In this document: positions 1-6,854 of the stretch, in pieces
Layout: the number at the start of each line of letters is the position of its first letter
How positions within the stretch are numbered: position 1 is the first letter of the stretch
Assembly (NCBI GenBank): GCA_050289625.1
Contig: JBNKGC010000144.1
Span: forward strand, 1 to 15,095
Direction of reading: 5' to 3'
Length of the DNA stretch: 15,095 nucleotides
Source: NIC37A-2 sp050289625
GTDB lineage: Bacteria; Myxococcota_A; Polyangia; Polyangiales; Polyangiaceae
Notes under the pieces: model-generated
The model's input: the letters and a program-made list of their open reading frames with translations, nothing else
Databases searched by the model: none
What the model was told of the DNA's origin: nothing
Translations under genes and position numbers: made by a program

Positions 1-61
1 CTTGCTCGAGAAGCTCCGCGCTTCCGCGATGGCGAGAACATTCCTGTCATGGGTCAGTTCG

Positions 62-462
62 TCACGGGACTTGCACCACCGCGTCGTCCGCGATGGTGAA
101 GCCGCATTCGTTCGGGGCGCCACCCAATTCAGAACGTTGAACCAGAACTGCTTGGTTTGATAGAGCGTCGCCACGCTGTGGAAGTAGCCTGGCTGGCCCG
201 CCTCGGATGGCACCCAACAAGGGTTGGTTGAATCCATCGTTGTGTTGACGGGCTCTCCCGAGGGCTCCCACTGGGGAGGATACGATACGTACTCGTCTCC
301 GAATGCGAAGACGCGCCCCCGCCCATTCACTTCGTGGGCCACAGCCATGTTGCGGCCGGTGGTGGGATCGGTCGCGAGTATCGTCGCCTCAGCGGGTGCC
401 GTGATTCCCCAACCGATGATTGACGCGGGGGTCGATGGTGACGGAACGGGATTCGTGGAAAT
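62..462 (-). pseudogene. C-terminal remnant of a secreted myxobacterial protein, frameshifted
   Basis: On the minus strand an open frame runs from about 462 down to about 119. It encodes protein-like sequence including GWGITAPAEATILATDPTTG, then GRVFAFGDEYVSYPPQW, and near the end QPGYFHSVATLYQTKQFWFN and LNWVA. This resembles the C-terminal part of large secreted proteins of Deltaproteobacteria/Myxococcota (GRNMAVAHE..GRVFAFGDEWV type), by memory of the family only. The natural ending APNECGFTIADDAVVQVP followed by TGA (62-64) lies in a different frame, so one base is missing (or two are extra) near 115-120. Upstream the frame is closed by TAG at 463-465, and no start or N-terminal part is visible. 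The neighbouring lipoprotein gene lies on the other strand. This is a broken fragment, or a gene with sequencing indels. Function unknown. Confidence 0.6.
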
Positions 463-584
463 CTACGATGACCACTGCGTGGTGCGGTAGGTCCGAGGAG
501 CGATGGCTTGCCGGCCATTGCTGGAAATGGCGAACCAGATCGTCTGTCTTCGAGGGCAGGGTTGGTGGTGGCCGTTCGAACCGA

Positions 585-1040
585 TTGAGAAGAAGTGCGG
601 TGGCCGTGGCTTTCGTGGCCATGGGTTGTCATCCACCCTGCGGCGACACGGTTACGGACCCCGGAGAGCGTTTCGCGATCGAAGTCATTCGACTGGAAGT
701 GGATGGTTGCGAGAATCCTTCGCTGGCGCCGGGGGACGGGTTCGAGGTCAAAGCTGGGCCCATCAACAATGAGGAGCAATGCATTCGTGGAAATGCGAAT
801 GCGCCGCCGTTCGATGCGGAGGCACTGACCGGTGAGACTGAGTGGGCCGAGTGCGGGCCCGGGCTGTTGCTCCTGGGTGGATACTGCGTGACCGCCCGAT
901 GCAACTTGGACTACGGTTTCACCGCGCTGCCGCCATCAGATCGCTCCGAGTACCAGACTACGTTGACCGTTGAACGCTCATGCGTACAGACGGGGCAGTG
1001 TGTCGAGGAGTACGAGGTACGCGTCGTTCCTCTCGACTGA
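585..1040 (+). CDS. small cysteine-rich lipoprotein, hypothetical
   Basis: I choose a TTG start at 585 because the first residues then form a short lipoprotein signal peptide: MRRSAVAVAFVAMGC, with two arginines, a hydrophobic core and a lipobox-like AMGC ending at Cys15. The frame is open further upstream (ATG at 420), but that stretch is Arg/Trp-rich and overlaps the antisense remnant at 62-462, so it looks untranslated. The mature 137 residues carry nine cysteines including the lipidated one, enough for four disulfides, which fits a periplasmic or surface location. The -3 residue (Ala) is atypical of a lipobox, and no clear Shine-Dalgarno is seen. I recognise no named family; myxobacteria encode many such singletons. 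No operon partner is evident. Confidence 0.6.
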   Translation: MRRSAVAVAFVAMGCHPPCGDTVTDPGERFAIEVIRLEVDGCENPSLAPGDGFEVKAGPINNEEQCIRGNANAPPFDAEALTGETEWAECGPGLLLLGGYCVTARCNLDYGFTALPPSDRSEYQTTLTVERSCVQTGQCVEEYEVRVVPLD

Positions 1041-1113
1041 GCGGTGAGCTCCTCGCCCAAGGCTCCGATGCCACCACCTCGGGCAAGCCGGTGGGAGATG
1101 AAGGTTCGAGCGT

Positions 1114-1863
1114 ATGCCCACCCGTGAGCTCACGCTGACGCCTAGTTCTCGGGAAGCACCCGAGGGATGGTCCGTCGAGGGTTTGGTCCGCGAACTCGAG
1201 CGTGCGGCCGACGCTTGGAGTGTCACGCGGGGGGACTGTCGAATCGCGGTGAGGGTGGCGCCAGCGCAGTCGTTTTGGGCAGCGACGGAAGACGGGGTGA
1301 ACCTCGTCGCGTTCCGCACGGAGAGTTGGTGTCACAACGGGCGCTGTGGGCACCTCAGAACCTTTCCACGCCGCGCCGCTGCGATGACCACGACCTACCC
1401 GGAGGGCGCTCGGGGTAGTGCGGTCGTCGAAGCGGATGTCGAGCTGAATGGTGTGGACTTCAGGTTCGAGAGCTCCGACAGATTGGGGACCAAGCCATCG
1501 GGTGAACGCGGGTTTGACCAGTCCCTCAAGAAAGTGCTCGTGCACGAGATTGGGCACGCGCTTGGGCTGGAGGATCACTGCGGAACGGGAGGTCACCGGA
1601 GCACGAACGCACGGCACCCGCCGTGTGCAGTGCTGACAGGTATCTCGACCTCGCCCCCAAGTATTGGGCCAACACCCGTGCGAGCCTCCCGGAGCCACCT
1701 CGCGAGTCCCAACCTCCCCACGCGAAGGCCTGTCCGACCGAGGGTCCGGCGGGCCCCGAACTCGATTCGGCAGGGGACTTTGGGGGCAGTGACACACGGA
1801 CTTGGCCCCCGCCACTCCACGGAAAGTTCCCGTGACCGTACTATTCCGAGGTGCATTCCGTAG
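1114..1863 (+). CDS. M10-like (metzincin) zinc metalloprotease, probably truncated or decayed
   Basis: Residues 144-154 read HEIGHALGLED, the HExxHxxGxxD form of the metzincin zinc site: His144, Glu145 (catalytic), His148 and Asp154 (or His155) as third ligand. Upstream, DGVNLVAFR, SWC...RCG, RAAAMTTTY and EADVELNGVDFRF match the layout of secreted matrixin-like proteases of myxobacteria (family knowledge). A stop at 1099-1101 leaves ATG 1114 as the only sensible start, so the protein has no signal peptide and starts mid-domain. After about residue 170 the composition becomes Pro/Arg/Ser-rich, and no Met-turn (SxMxP-like) follows the zinc motif. From about 1623 the +1 frame has a better third-position GC pattern, suggesting a frame change near 1600-1625. 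The catalytic core is clear, but both ends look damaged, so activity is doubtful. Confidence 0.55.
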   Translation: MPTRELTLTPSSREAPEGWSVEGLVRELERAADAWSVTRGDCRIAVRVAPAQSFWAATEDGVNLVAFRTESWCHNGRCGHLRTFPRRAAAMTTTYPEGARGSAVVEADVELNGVDFRFESSDRLGTKPSGERGFDQSLKKVLVHEIGHALGLEDHCGTGGHRSTNARHPPCAVLTGISTSPPSIGPTPVRASRSHLASPNLPTRRPVRPRVRRAPNSIRQGTLGAVTHGLGPRHSTESSRDRTIPRCIP

Positions 1864-1893
1864 GGGACGCACGCTTCATTCAGGGCACCGAGT

Positions 1894-3345
1894 ATGCGCA
1901 AGGGAACCGAATTCACCAGGGACGTGCGACGAACAGTTCCGGGGCCACCAACCAGGCCCATTCGCTCGACGGCGCGCGTGGCGCGGATTGCCTGGGAGGC
2001 TTGGCGCTTCCGGCGCGGTGCGGATGCGGCGATCTCCCGGCGACAGCAGACCCGGCTGCAGGCGCTCGTCCGGCATGCCCAAACGGCGTCGCCGTATTAC
2101 CGCAGCTTGTACCGACACGTCGCTGCCGAGCCAGTGAGTCTGGCGTCCCTGCCTGTCGTGTCCAAGCGCGACCTCATGGCACACTTCGACGACTGGGTGA
2201 CCGATCCGGACATCACCATCGCCTCGCTGCGGCGCGACTTCCTGTCCGACCACTCGCTCGTGGGAGCCCGCTACCTGGGCCGCTACCACGTCGCGACGAC
2301 ATCGGGAACGAGCGGGGAGCCGGCCATCGTGATTCACGATGACGCATCGTGGGCGGCGTTCCAGTTCGCGGGCCGTCGCGGCGAAGGGCAGTTCATCGCT
2401 CGATGGAAACCTCTGCGCGAACTTCTGCTGCGCGGGCTGAGGGTGGCGGCACTGTTCGTCGCCGACGGGCACGTCGGCGCCTGCGCCGCGGTGGAGTCTG
2501 CCCGACGGCGCAGCACCTTTTTGGCCAACCGCACGCGTGTGCTTTCGGTGTTGCGGCGACTGCCGGACTTGGTGCGGGAACTCAACGAGTTTCAGCCGAC
2601 AGTCCTCGAGGGCTACCCGAGCGCGTTGGCGCTGCTGGCTGGCGAACGACGAACCGGCCGTCTGATGATCCAGCCGCTGCTGGCGATCACCGCAGGCGAG
2701 CAGCTGACGGCCGCGCTTCGCGCCGACATCGAGTCGGCGTTCGGCTGCCCCGTGGAGAACCGTTATGCCTCGACCGAGTTTCCGGGCTTGTCGATGGAAT
2801 GCCGGCACGGCTGGTTCCATGTCAACAGCGACTGGTATCTCCTCGAGCCGGTCGATGAGAACTACCAACCCGTTGCAGCAGGCGTCGTCTCCCACACGGT
2901 CTTGGTCACCAACCTTGCCAACCGGGTGCAGCCGCTGATCCGCTATGACCTGGGCGATCGAGTGAAACTCGCCGACACGCCGTGTGCGTGCGGCAATCGG
3001 CTGCCGGCGCTCAAGGTGGAAGGTCGCACCAGCGACCCCCTGTCGTTTGACGCATCAAGCGGAACCGAGGTCAGGGTCTTGCCGCTGGCGTTGGTCGCGG
3101 TGATCGAGGAAACCCCCGGTGTGCACCGGTGCCAGGCCATTCGCACCGGGCCGCGGGCGCTCAGGGTGCGACTGCAGATGGCATCCGGCGCCGACCCCCG
3201 GCACGTGTGGCAAGCGGTCGACGAGCGGCTCCACGCCTTCTTCGCCGCGCAGGGAACCGCACGGATTAGCGTCGAACACGCGGTCGAACCACCCGCCATC
3301 GACCCGAAAAGCGGCAAGTTCCGGCAGGTGTGGTCGGCGCGCTAG
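1894..3345 (+). CDS. PaaK/CapK-family adenylate-forming enzyme (phenylacetate-CoA ligase-like)
   Basis: A 483-residue ANL-superfamily protein, close to the usual 430-460 of PaaK and CapK relatives. Members activate a carboxylate as an acyl-AMP and usually pass it to CoA. Visible motifs are the P-loop TTSGTSGEP (135-143), the acyl/AMP motif YASTE (291-295), the adenine/ribose motif RYDLGD (350-355), a CACG knuckle (364-367) typical of PaaK-like enzymes, and a C-terminal KSGKFRQV (472-479) with the expected catalytic lysine. The substrate cannot be read from sequence; aryl or fatty acids are both possible. ATG 1894 gives the longest frame; GTG 1978 would remove an arginine/proline-rich leader and start nearer the conserved helices, and is a real alternative. 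It stands about 240 bp before the oxidoreductase gene, with no partner enzyme next to it. Its high third-position GC contrasts with the eroded sequence on its left. Confidence 0.85.
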   Translation: MRKGTEFTRDVRRTVPGPPTRPIRSTARVARIAWEAWRFRRGADAAISRRQQTRLQALVRHAQTASPYYRSLYRHVAAEPVSLASLPVVSKRDLMAHFDDWVTDPDITIASLRRDFLSDHSLVGARYLGRYHVATTSGTSGEPAIVIHDDASWAAFQFAGRRGEGQFIARWKPLRELLLRGLRVAALFVADGHVGACAAVESARRRSTFLANRTRVLSVLRRLPDLVRELNEFQPTVLEGYPSALALLAGERRTGRLMIQPLLAITAGEQLTAALRADIESAFGCPVENRYASTEFPGLSMECRHGWFHVNSDWYLLEPVDENYQPVAAGVVSHTVLVTNLANRVQPLIRYDLGDRVKLADTPCACGNRLPALKVEGRTSDPLSFDASSGTEVRVLPLALVAVIEETPGVHRCQAIRTGPRALRVRLQMASGADPRHVWQAVDERLHAFFAAQGTARISVEHAVEPPAIDPKSGKFRQVWSAR

Positions 3346-3450
3346 AGCGACGCCCAATGTGACCGGAGAGTCGAGCTTACCGGTTCCGAGCCAGGCGACG
3401 CCCCCGGCGGCCGCGGTGCCGAGCAGCACACCAGCATCGACGGCGCGCAC
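3346..3450 (-). other. possible minus-strand gene-start fragment in the intergenic gap
   Basis: Between the ligase and the oxidoreductase, the minus strand from ATG 3450 reads MRAVDAGVLLGTAAAGGVAW and continues LGTGKLDSPVTLGVALARR, a short hydrophobic leader followed by a plausible mature start. After 3346 the frame runs into the antisense of the ligase gene and loses protein character. It may be the N-terminal stub of a membrane-anchored protein lost when the ligase gene arrived, or chance in GC-rich DNA. I recognise no definite family. Confidence 0.2.
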
Positions 3451-3550
3451 CCAGCCGAAGGACCACCCGCCGGAGGACGCAGGGTTGGGCCGAGCCAGGC
3501 GCCTACGCCACCGCGAATCCGCCCGGTCCGTACCGAAGATTTTCTGAGTG

Positions 3551-3580
3551 TGTCACATCCCGCCCCTCCGGCGCCGACGT
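3551..3580 (+). promoter_or_regulatory. candidate ECF41-type promoter for the oxidoreductase-sigma operon
   Basis: TGTCACA at 3551-3557 is followed by a 17-bp spacer and CGACGT at 3575-3580. As I recall, promoters of ECF41/SigJ sigma factors have a TGTCACA-like -35 element and a CGTC-like -10 element (GTCACA-N16-CGTCCT for mycobacterial SigJ). The -35 match is exact and the -10 matches at four of six positions with one extra spacer base. The downstream operon encodes an ECF41 sigma factor, so autoregulation is plausible. Initiation about 7 nt after the -10 would fall at 3587, on the ATG of the first gene, which would make the mRNA leaderless. Confidence 0.45.
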
Positions 3581-3586
3581 ATGGGC

Positions 3587-4738
3587 ATGAACACCATCCA
3601 GATCGTCATCGTCGGCGCGGGGTATGCGGGCGTGATGGCGGCCAACAACCTCGCTGGCCGCCACGCCGTCACCCTGATCAACCCCCGCCCGTTCTTCGTG
3701 GAGCGGATCCGGCTGCACCAGTTCGTGGTCGGCACCCATCCGGCCCGCATACCGCTCACAGACGTCCTGCACCCCGACGTCCGGCTGGAGATCGGCTCGG
3801 CGACACGGATCGCCGCAGTCAACCGGCAGGTGGCCCTCGCCGACGGCTCGGTGCTCCCCTACGATTACCTCGTGTACACCGCTGGCAGCCGGGCCGCGCC
3901 GCCGACGTTCCCCGGCGCGGAGCACGCCTTCACTCTCGCCGAGTGGGAGTCGGCGCAGGGTCTCCGAGCGGCACTGGGCGGCGACGTCGCCACCGTGACC
4001 GTGGTGGGCGGCGGCCTGACCGGCATCGAGGCGGCGAGCGAGATTGCCGAGCAGCGGTCCGCGACGCGCGTGCGCCTAATCTCTGCAGGAGCCGTCGGCC
4101 AGGGGCTGTCGCCCCGCGCGCAACGGTCGATTGTGCGACGCTTGCAGAGCCTGGGCGTGGAGATCATCGAGAATCGCCGCGTGGAGGCCATCACGCCGCA
4201 CTCGGTCCGGGTCGCCGGCGAGGAGCTGGCCAGCAACCTCACGCTGGTCGCAGCGGGCATGGAGGCTGCGAGCCTGGCCCGCGACAGCGGGCTGACCGTC
4301 GACGCTGCCGGTCGGCTCGTGACCGACGCCGCGCTCCGGAGCGTGGACTCCGACCGGATCGTAGCCGCCGGCGACGCGGCCGCCCCCCCCGCCGCCGTAG
4401 CCGCGCACCTTCGGATGTCCTGCGCCTCGGCGTTCCCCCTCGGCGCGACGGCCGCGCGCACCGTGGGCGCCCTCGTTGAAGGGCGCGAACCCGAGGCGCT
4501 GTCCCTGGGCTTCCTGCTCCAGTGCATCAGTATCGGCCGCCACGGTGGCGTCGTACAACCGGTCACACCCGACGACCGCCCCCGCGCCACGGCGATCTCC
4601 GGCTGGGGAGGTAAAACCATCAAGGAAGCCATCTGCAAGAGTACGGTGAAGTGGCTGGCGCGGGAGGGCCGCAAGCCCGGTAGCTACCAGTGGCCGGCCG
4701 GTCCTCGGCCCCGGGAAAAGGCAGTGTCGATCCCATGA
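3587..4738 (+). CDS. NAD(P)/FAD-dependent oxidoreductase (NDH-2-like), ECF41-linked
   Basis: A 383-residue two-dinucleotide-binding-domain flavoprotein. The N-terminal FAD Rossmann motif is VGAGYAG (residues 9-15), the NAD(P)H-binding motif is VGGGLTGIEAA (140-150), and the second FAD motif is IVAAGDAA (258-265). The fold is that of type II NADH dehydrogenases and related disulfide-oxidoreductase-like enzymes; no redox CxxC or CxxxxC pair is seen near the first domain, so a disulfide reductase role is unlikely. No membrane anchor is obvious. I prefer ATG 3587 (MNTIQIVIVG), which puts the Rossmann strand right at the N-terminus; ATG 3581 is possible and the frame is open to 3548. No Shine-Dalgarno is seen, and the candidate promoter ends only 6 bp upstream. 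The stop overlaps the sigma factor start as ATGA (4735-4738). ECF41 sigma factors are known to neighbour oxidoreductase, epimerase or carboxymuconolactone decarboxylase genes, and this matches. Electron acceptor unknown. Confidence 0.85.
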   Translation: MNTIQIVIVGAGYAGVMAANNLAGRHAVTLINPRPFFVERIRLHQFVVGTHPARIPLTDVLHPDVRLEIGSATRIAAVNRQVALADGSVLPYDYLVYTAGSRAAPPTFPGAEHAFTLAEWESAQGLRAALGGDVATVTVVGGGLTGIEAASEIAEQRSATRVRLISAGAVGQGLSPRAQRSIVRRLQSLGVEIIENRRVEAITPHSVRVAGEELASNLTLVAAGMEAASLARDSGLTVDAAGRLVTDAALRSVDSDRIVAAGDAAAPPAAVAAHLRMSCASAFPLGATAARTVGALVEGREPEALSLGFLLQCISIGRHGGVVQPVTPDDRPRATAISGWGGKTIKEAICKSTVKWLAREGRKPGSYQWPAGPRPREKAVSIP

Positions 4739-5619
4739 AGCACACCGAGCAGTTCGAGCGCCATCGGTCGCTGCTGTTCACGATCGCCTACGAGATCGTC
4801 GGTACGGCAGCCGACGCCGAGGACGCCGTACAGGACGCCTTCCTCTCGTGGTCGACCACGGACCTCGAGCAGGTGCGCGACCACCGCGCGTACCTCGCTC
4901 GGATCACGACACGGCGCGCACTCGACCTGCTGCGCAAGCAGACCCGCCGCCGGGAGGAGTACGTCGGTCCCTGGTTGCCCGAACCCGTCGCGACCCCGAC
5001 GGGCGTGGTCGCCGAGCTCGCCGGCCCGGTGTCGATGGCGATGCTGATCGTGCTGGAGACCCTCAGCCCCATCGAACGAGCCGTGTTTGTGCTGCGCGAG
5101 GTGTTTGGCTTTCCGCACGAGGAGGTCGCCCAAGCGGTCGGCAAGTCCACCGACAATGTCCGGCAGATCGCGCGCCGGGCGCGATCTCACGTGGAGGCAC
5201 GGCGGCCGCGCTTCGCAGCCGATCCGCAGCGAGCCACGGCTGTAGCCTTCGATTTCCTCGCTGCCGTGCAGACCGGCGACATCGCCGAGGTGGTCGAGCT
5301 CCTCGCCCCCGAGGTGGTCTCGATCTCCGACGGCGGCGGCCTGGTGTCGGCGGCGCGGCTGCCCGTGCACGGCGCCGATCGGGTCGCCCGGTTCCTCGTC
5401 GGACTGTTCACCAAAGCCAGCGGCCGCGGGAGGATCGAGTTCGAGGTCACCAGCTGCGACGGGCTTCCCAGCGTGCTGGTCAGCGAGGATGGTGAACGTT
5501 CGCTCCTCGTCCTCGTCGAGGTCGACGGCGACAAGGTGTCGGCCGTCTACTTGGTGCGCAATCCGGAGAAGCTGGCGCGGGTGGGCGCAACGCCGTCGTT
5601 GTCTAGGGCTGCGCTCTGA
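4735..5619 (+). CDS. sigJ: ECF41-group RNA polymerase sigma factor with SnoaL-like C-terminal domain (SigJ type)
   Basis: A 294-residue sigma factor. Region sigma2 spans roughly 4-72 (DAEDAVQDAFLSW at 27-39), sigma4 about 103-155 (LSPIERAVFVLREVFGFPHE and a following helix-turn-helix), and a SnoaL/NTF2-like extension covers about 165-285. All three ECF41 signatures are present: WLPEP in the linker (80-84), DGGG in the extension (199-202) and NPEKL near the C-terminus (276-280). In this group the fused C-terminal domain regulates the sigma factor in place of a separate anti-sigma factor, and none is encoded nearby. ATG 4735 overlaps the stop of the oxidoreductase gene (ATGA), implying translational coupling. 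The frame is open upstream to 4690, but that would overlap the oxidoreductase further and adds nonconserved residues. The likely target is its own operon. The inducing signal is unknown. Confidence 0.92.
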   Translation: MKHTEQFERHRSLLFTIAYEIVGTAADAEDAVQDAFLSWSTTDLEQVRDHRAYLARITTRRALDLLRKQTRRREEYVGPWLPEPVATPTGVVAELAGPVSMAMLIVLETLSPIERAVFVLREVFGFPHEEVAQAVGKSTDNVRQIARRARSHVEARRPRFAADPQRATAVAFDFLAAVQTGDIAEVVELLAPEVVSISDGGGLVSAARLPVHGADRVARFLVGLFTKASGRGRIEFEVTSCDGLPSVLVSEDGERSLLVLVEVDGDKVSAVYLVRNPEKLARVGATPSLSRAAL

Positions 5620-5699
5620 ATCGTCACGCAGCAACAGCGACCCTCCCACGGATGCATCCCCCGCCGCGCTCGCCGATGCCCAGCAGCTCCCGTGTTCGG

Positions 5700-6149
5700 A
5701 CGGGAGAAACCTTCGTCCAAGAGAAACTCCTGGGCGTTTCTCCTCCGGCATGTCTTCCTCGTCGATGTCACCGACCGAACCGAAACCCTGTTCACGCGAC
5801 CACGCCGAGAAGCTGCTGGGCTGCACGACGTCGAACTGCTCCTCTGTCTGCGTCTGTTGCAAGGGCTGGGCGAGCTCGCGCGCGCGCCTCGTGCGCGAGC
5901 CGGTGCGTCGAAGGTGGTGTCCCGCTCGAAGGCGGCGGCATTCTGCTCGATCAAGTGCCCGAACGCGAACAGATCCTGCACCAGATCATCGAGGTCCTCG
6001 CCCTCGGCGATGGTGGTCAAGGTCTCGGCGATGACGCGATTCTCGCCCAGGTGGTGGCGCGCTGCGGCTCGATGGGCCGAAGATTGTGGTCGAACGTGCC
6101 TATTGGTTGCAGGCCGAGAGCGGTTGGGAGTTGCGGACAGAGGGGGGCT
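5700..6149 (-). pseudogene. frameshifted minus-strand gene remnant, family unknown
   Basis: From 6149 down to about 5890 the minus strand encodes helical, coding-like sequence with high third-position GC: HLGENRVIAETLTTIAEGED, DLDDLVQDLFAFGHLIEQN, AAAFERDTTFDAPARARGAR. At the dinucleotide run (CG)5 near 5877-5888 the frame breaks. If one CG unit is removed it continues naturally as ELAQPLQQTQTEEQFDVVQP and SREQGFGSVGDIDEEDMPEE. Upstream the frame is closed by a TGA at 6150-6152, and no ATG, GTG or TTG lies before the TTG at 6018-6020, so the N-terminus is missing. The opposite strand is also open over part of this stretch, so strand choice rests on third-position GC and amino acid character. 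I recognise no family. Confidence 0.35.
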
Positions 6150-6474
6150 TCAACCTGTACATCAGTCAGGGTGGCGCCTGGCCCCTCAATCCAGATGAAT
6201 GCACCGCCGATGGCACGGCGTGTTCCGGGGATGAAAAAGCAGCGCCGGGTGGACCCTCGCGTTGGGTCACGCCTTCTAACAGAAACCGGATGGAGAACCT
6301 CTTCCGGTGCTCGGGAGGTCGAGTTTATCGCCCGGGCAGCCATTTGCCCGCTCGGTGGGCGACACGAACCGAGTTTTCTAGGAGGTGTTTGTCCGCGGAG
6401 GCTGCAGTTACCTTTATCCCGGCTTGACCTGAAGGCGCGGGGGAGGCTAGGGATCTCAGGAAGAACACTTTGCA

Positions 6475-6613
6475 CTGATTGCTTCGATGGGCACCTGGAA
6501 CCTTTCTTGGCGTGTCTGGCTGCCTGGCGGCGCGCTCGCGCTGGGATGCGACCCGGGCCGGGCCGGGCGTCCGCGGTGAGGGAAACTGGATGGGCGATCG
6601 GTGTGACTTTCAG
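6475..6613 (+). repeat. diverged direct repeat, copy A
   Basis: Starts CTGATTGCTTCGA and ends TGTGACTTTCAG, sharing these ends and internal blocks (GGGATGCGA.CCGGGCC, GCGTCCGC.GTGA.GGAACTG, GGGCGATCG) with copy B at 6633-6783. Copies start 158 bp apart and differ by many substitutions and indels. No coding frame is conserved with confidence, although a Cys-rich reading (DCF.G...C) appears in the plus strand of both. Confidence 0.65.
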
Positions 6614-6632
6614 ATCGGCTGCGAGTTTTCTG

Positions 6633-6783
6633 CTGATTGCTTCGAAGGAGGCCCGTGTCTTTTTTGGGACAGTGTGGCTTGCCAGCGCCGGTTGCACGCT
6701 CACACCCGCGCCGGGATGCGATCCGGGCCACTCACTGCGTCCGCAGTGAAGGGAACTGCCAGGGCGATCGATGTGACTTTCAG
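6633..6783 (+). repeat. diverged direct repeat, copy B
   Basis: Second copy of the repeat at 6475-6613, with the same beginning CTGATTGCTTCGA and end TGTGACTTTCAG. It ends about 70 bp before the start of the lipoprotein gene at 6855, so it may lie in that gene's upstream region or leader. Two old copies of an upstream segment, or eroded copies of a gene piece, are both possible. Confidence 0.65.
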
Positions 6784-6854
6784 GGATGTCGTTCCGTGCT
6801 GTGCTCGTCATTTCCCACGGTGTTTTGTGAAGAAGAAAGCGAAGAAACGAAAGT

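Larger units (their letters stand above)
5620..6854. other. 1.2-kb stretch without an intact gene
   Basis: No complete gene is supported here. The left half (to about 6149) holds a frameshifted minus-strand coding remnant. The right half holds two diverged direct repeats (6475-6613 and 6633-6783). Between them (6150-6474) several plus-strand frames are open, one reading YWLQAESGWELRTEGGFNLY from about 6098, but none has a start, a consistent frame or a recognised family. The base composition becomes visibly more AT-rich to the right of about 6220 than in the sigma factor gene. Confidence 0.6.

Noticed and set aside
1330..1336. Second TGTCACA, a possible ECF41 -35 element
   Set aside because: Inside the protease coding frame, with no CGTC-like sequence at 16-17 bp spacing and no gene start after it.
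958..1872. 304-codon minus-strand open frame opposite the metalloprotease
   Set aside because: The plus strand carries HEIGHALGLED and other family blocks; the minus product has no motif and is Arg/Pro/Ser-rich.
1876..2895. 339-codon minus-strand open frame opposite the ligase gene
   Set aside because: Antisense shadow of a gene with complete ANL motifs; Arg/Gly/His-rich with no recognised domain.
4684..5862. 392-codon minus-strand open frame over the sigma factor
   Set aside because: Mostly the shadow of the ECF41 gene. Only its first part (above about 5700) looks coding and is reported as part of the frameshifted remnant.
6086..6427. Plus-strand frame with YWLQAESGWELRTEGGFNLY
   Set aside because: Protein-like for about 40 residues only, then low-quality sequence; no start signal and competes with a better minus-strand frame.
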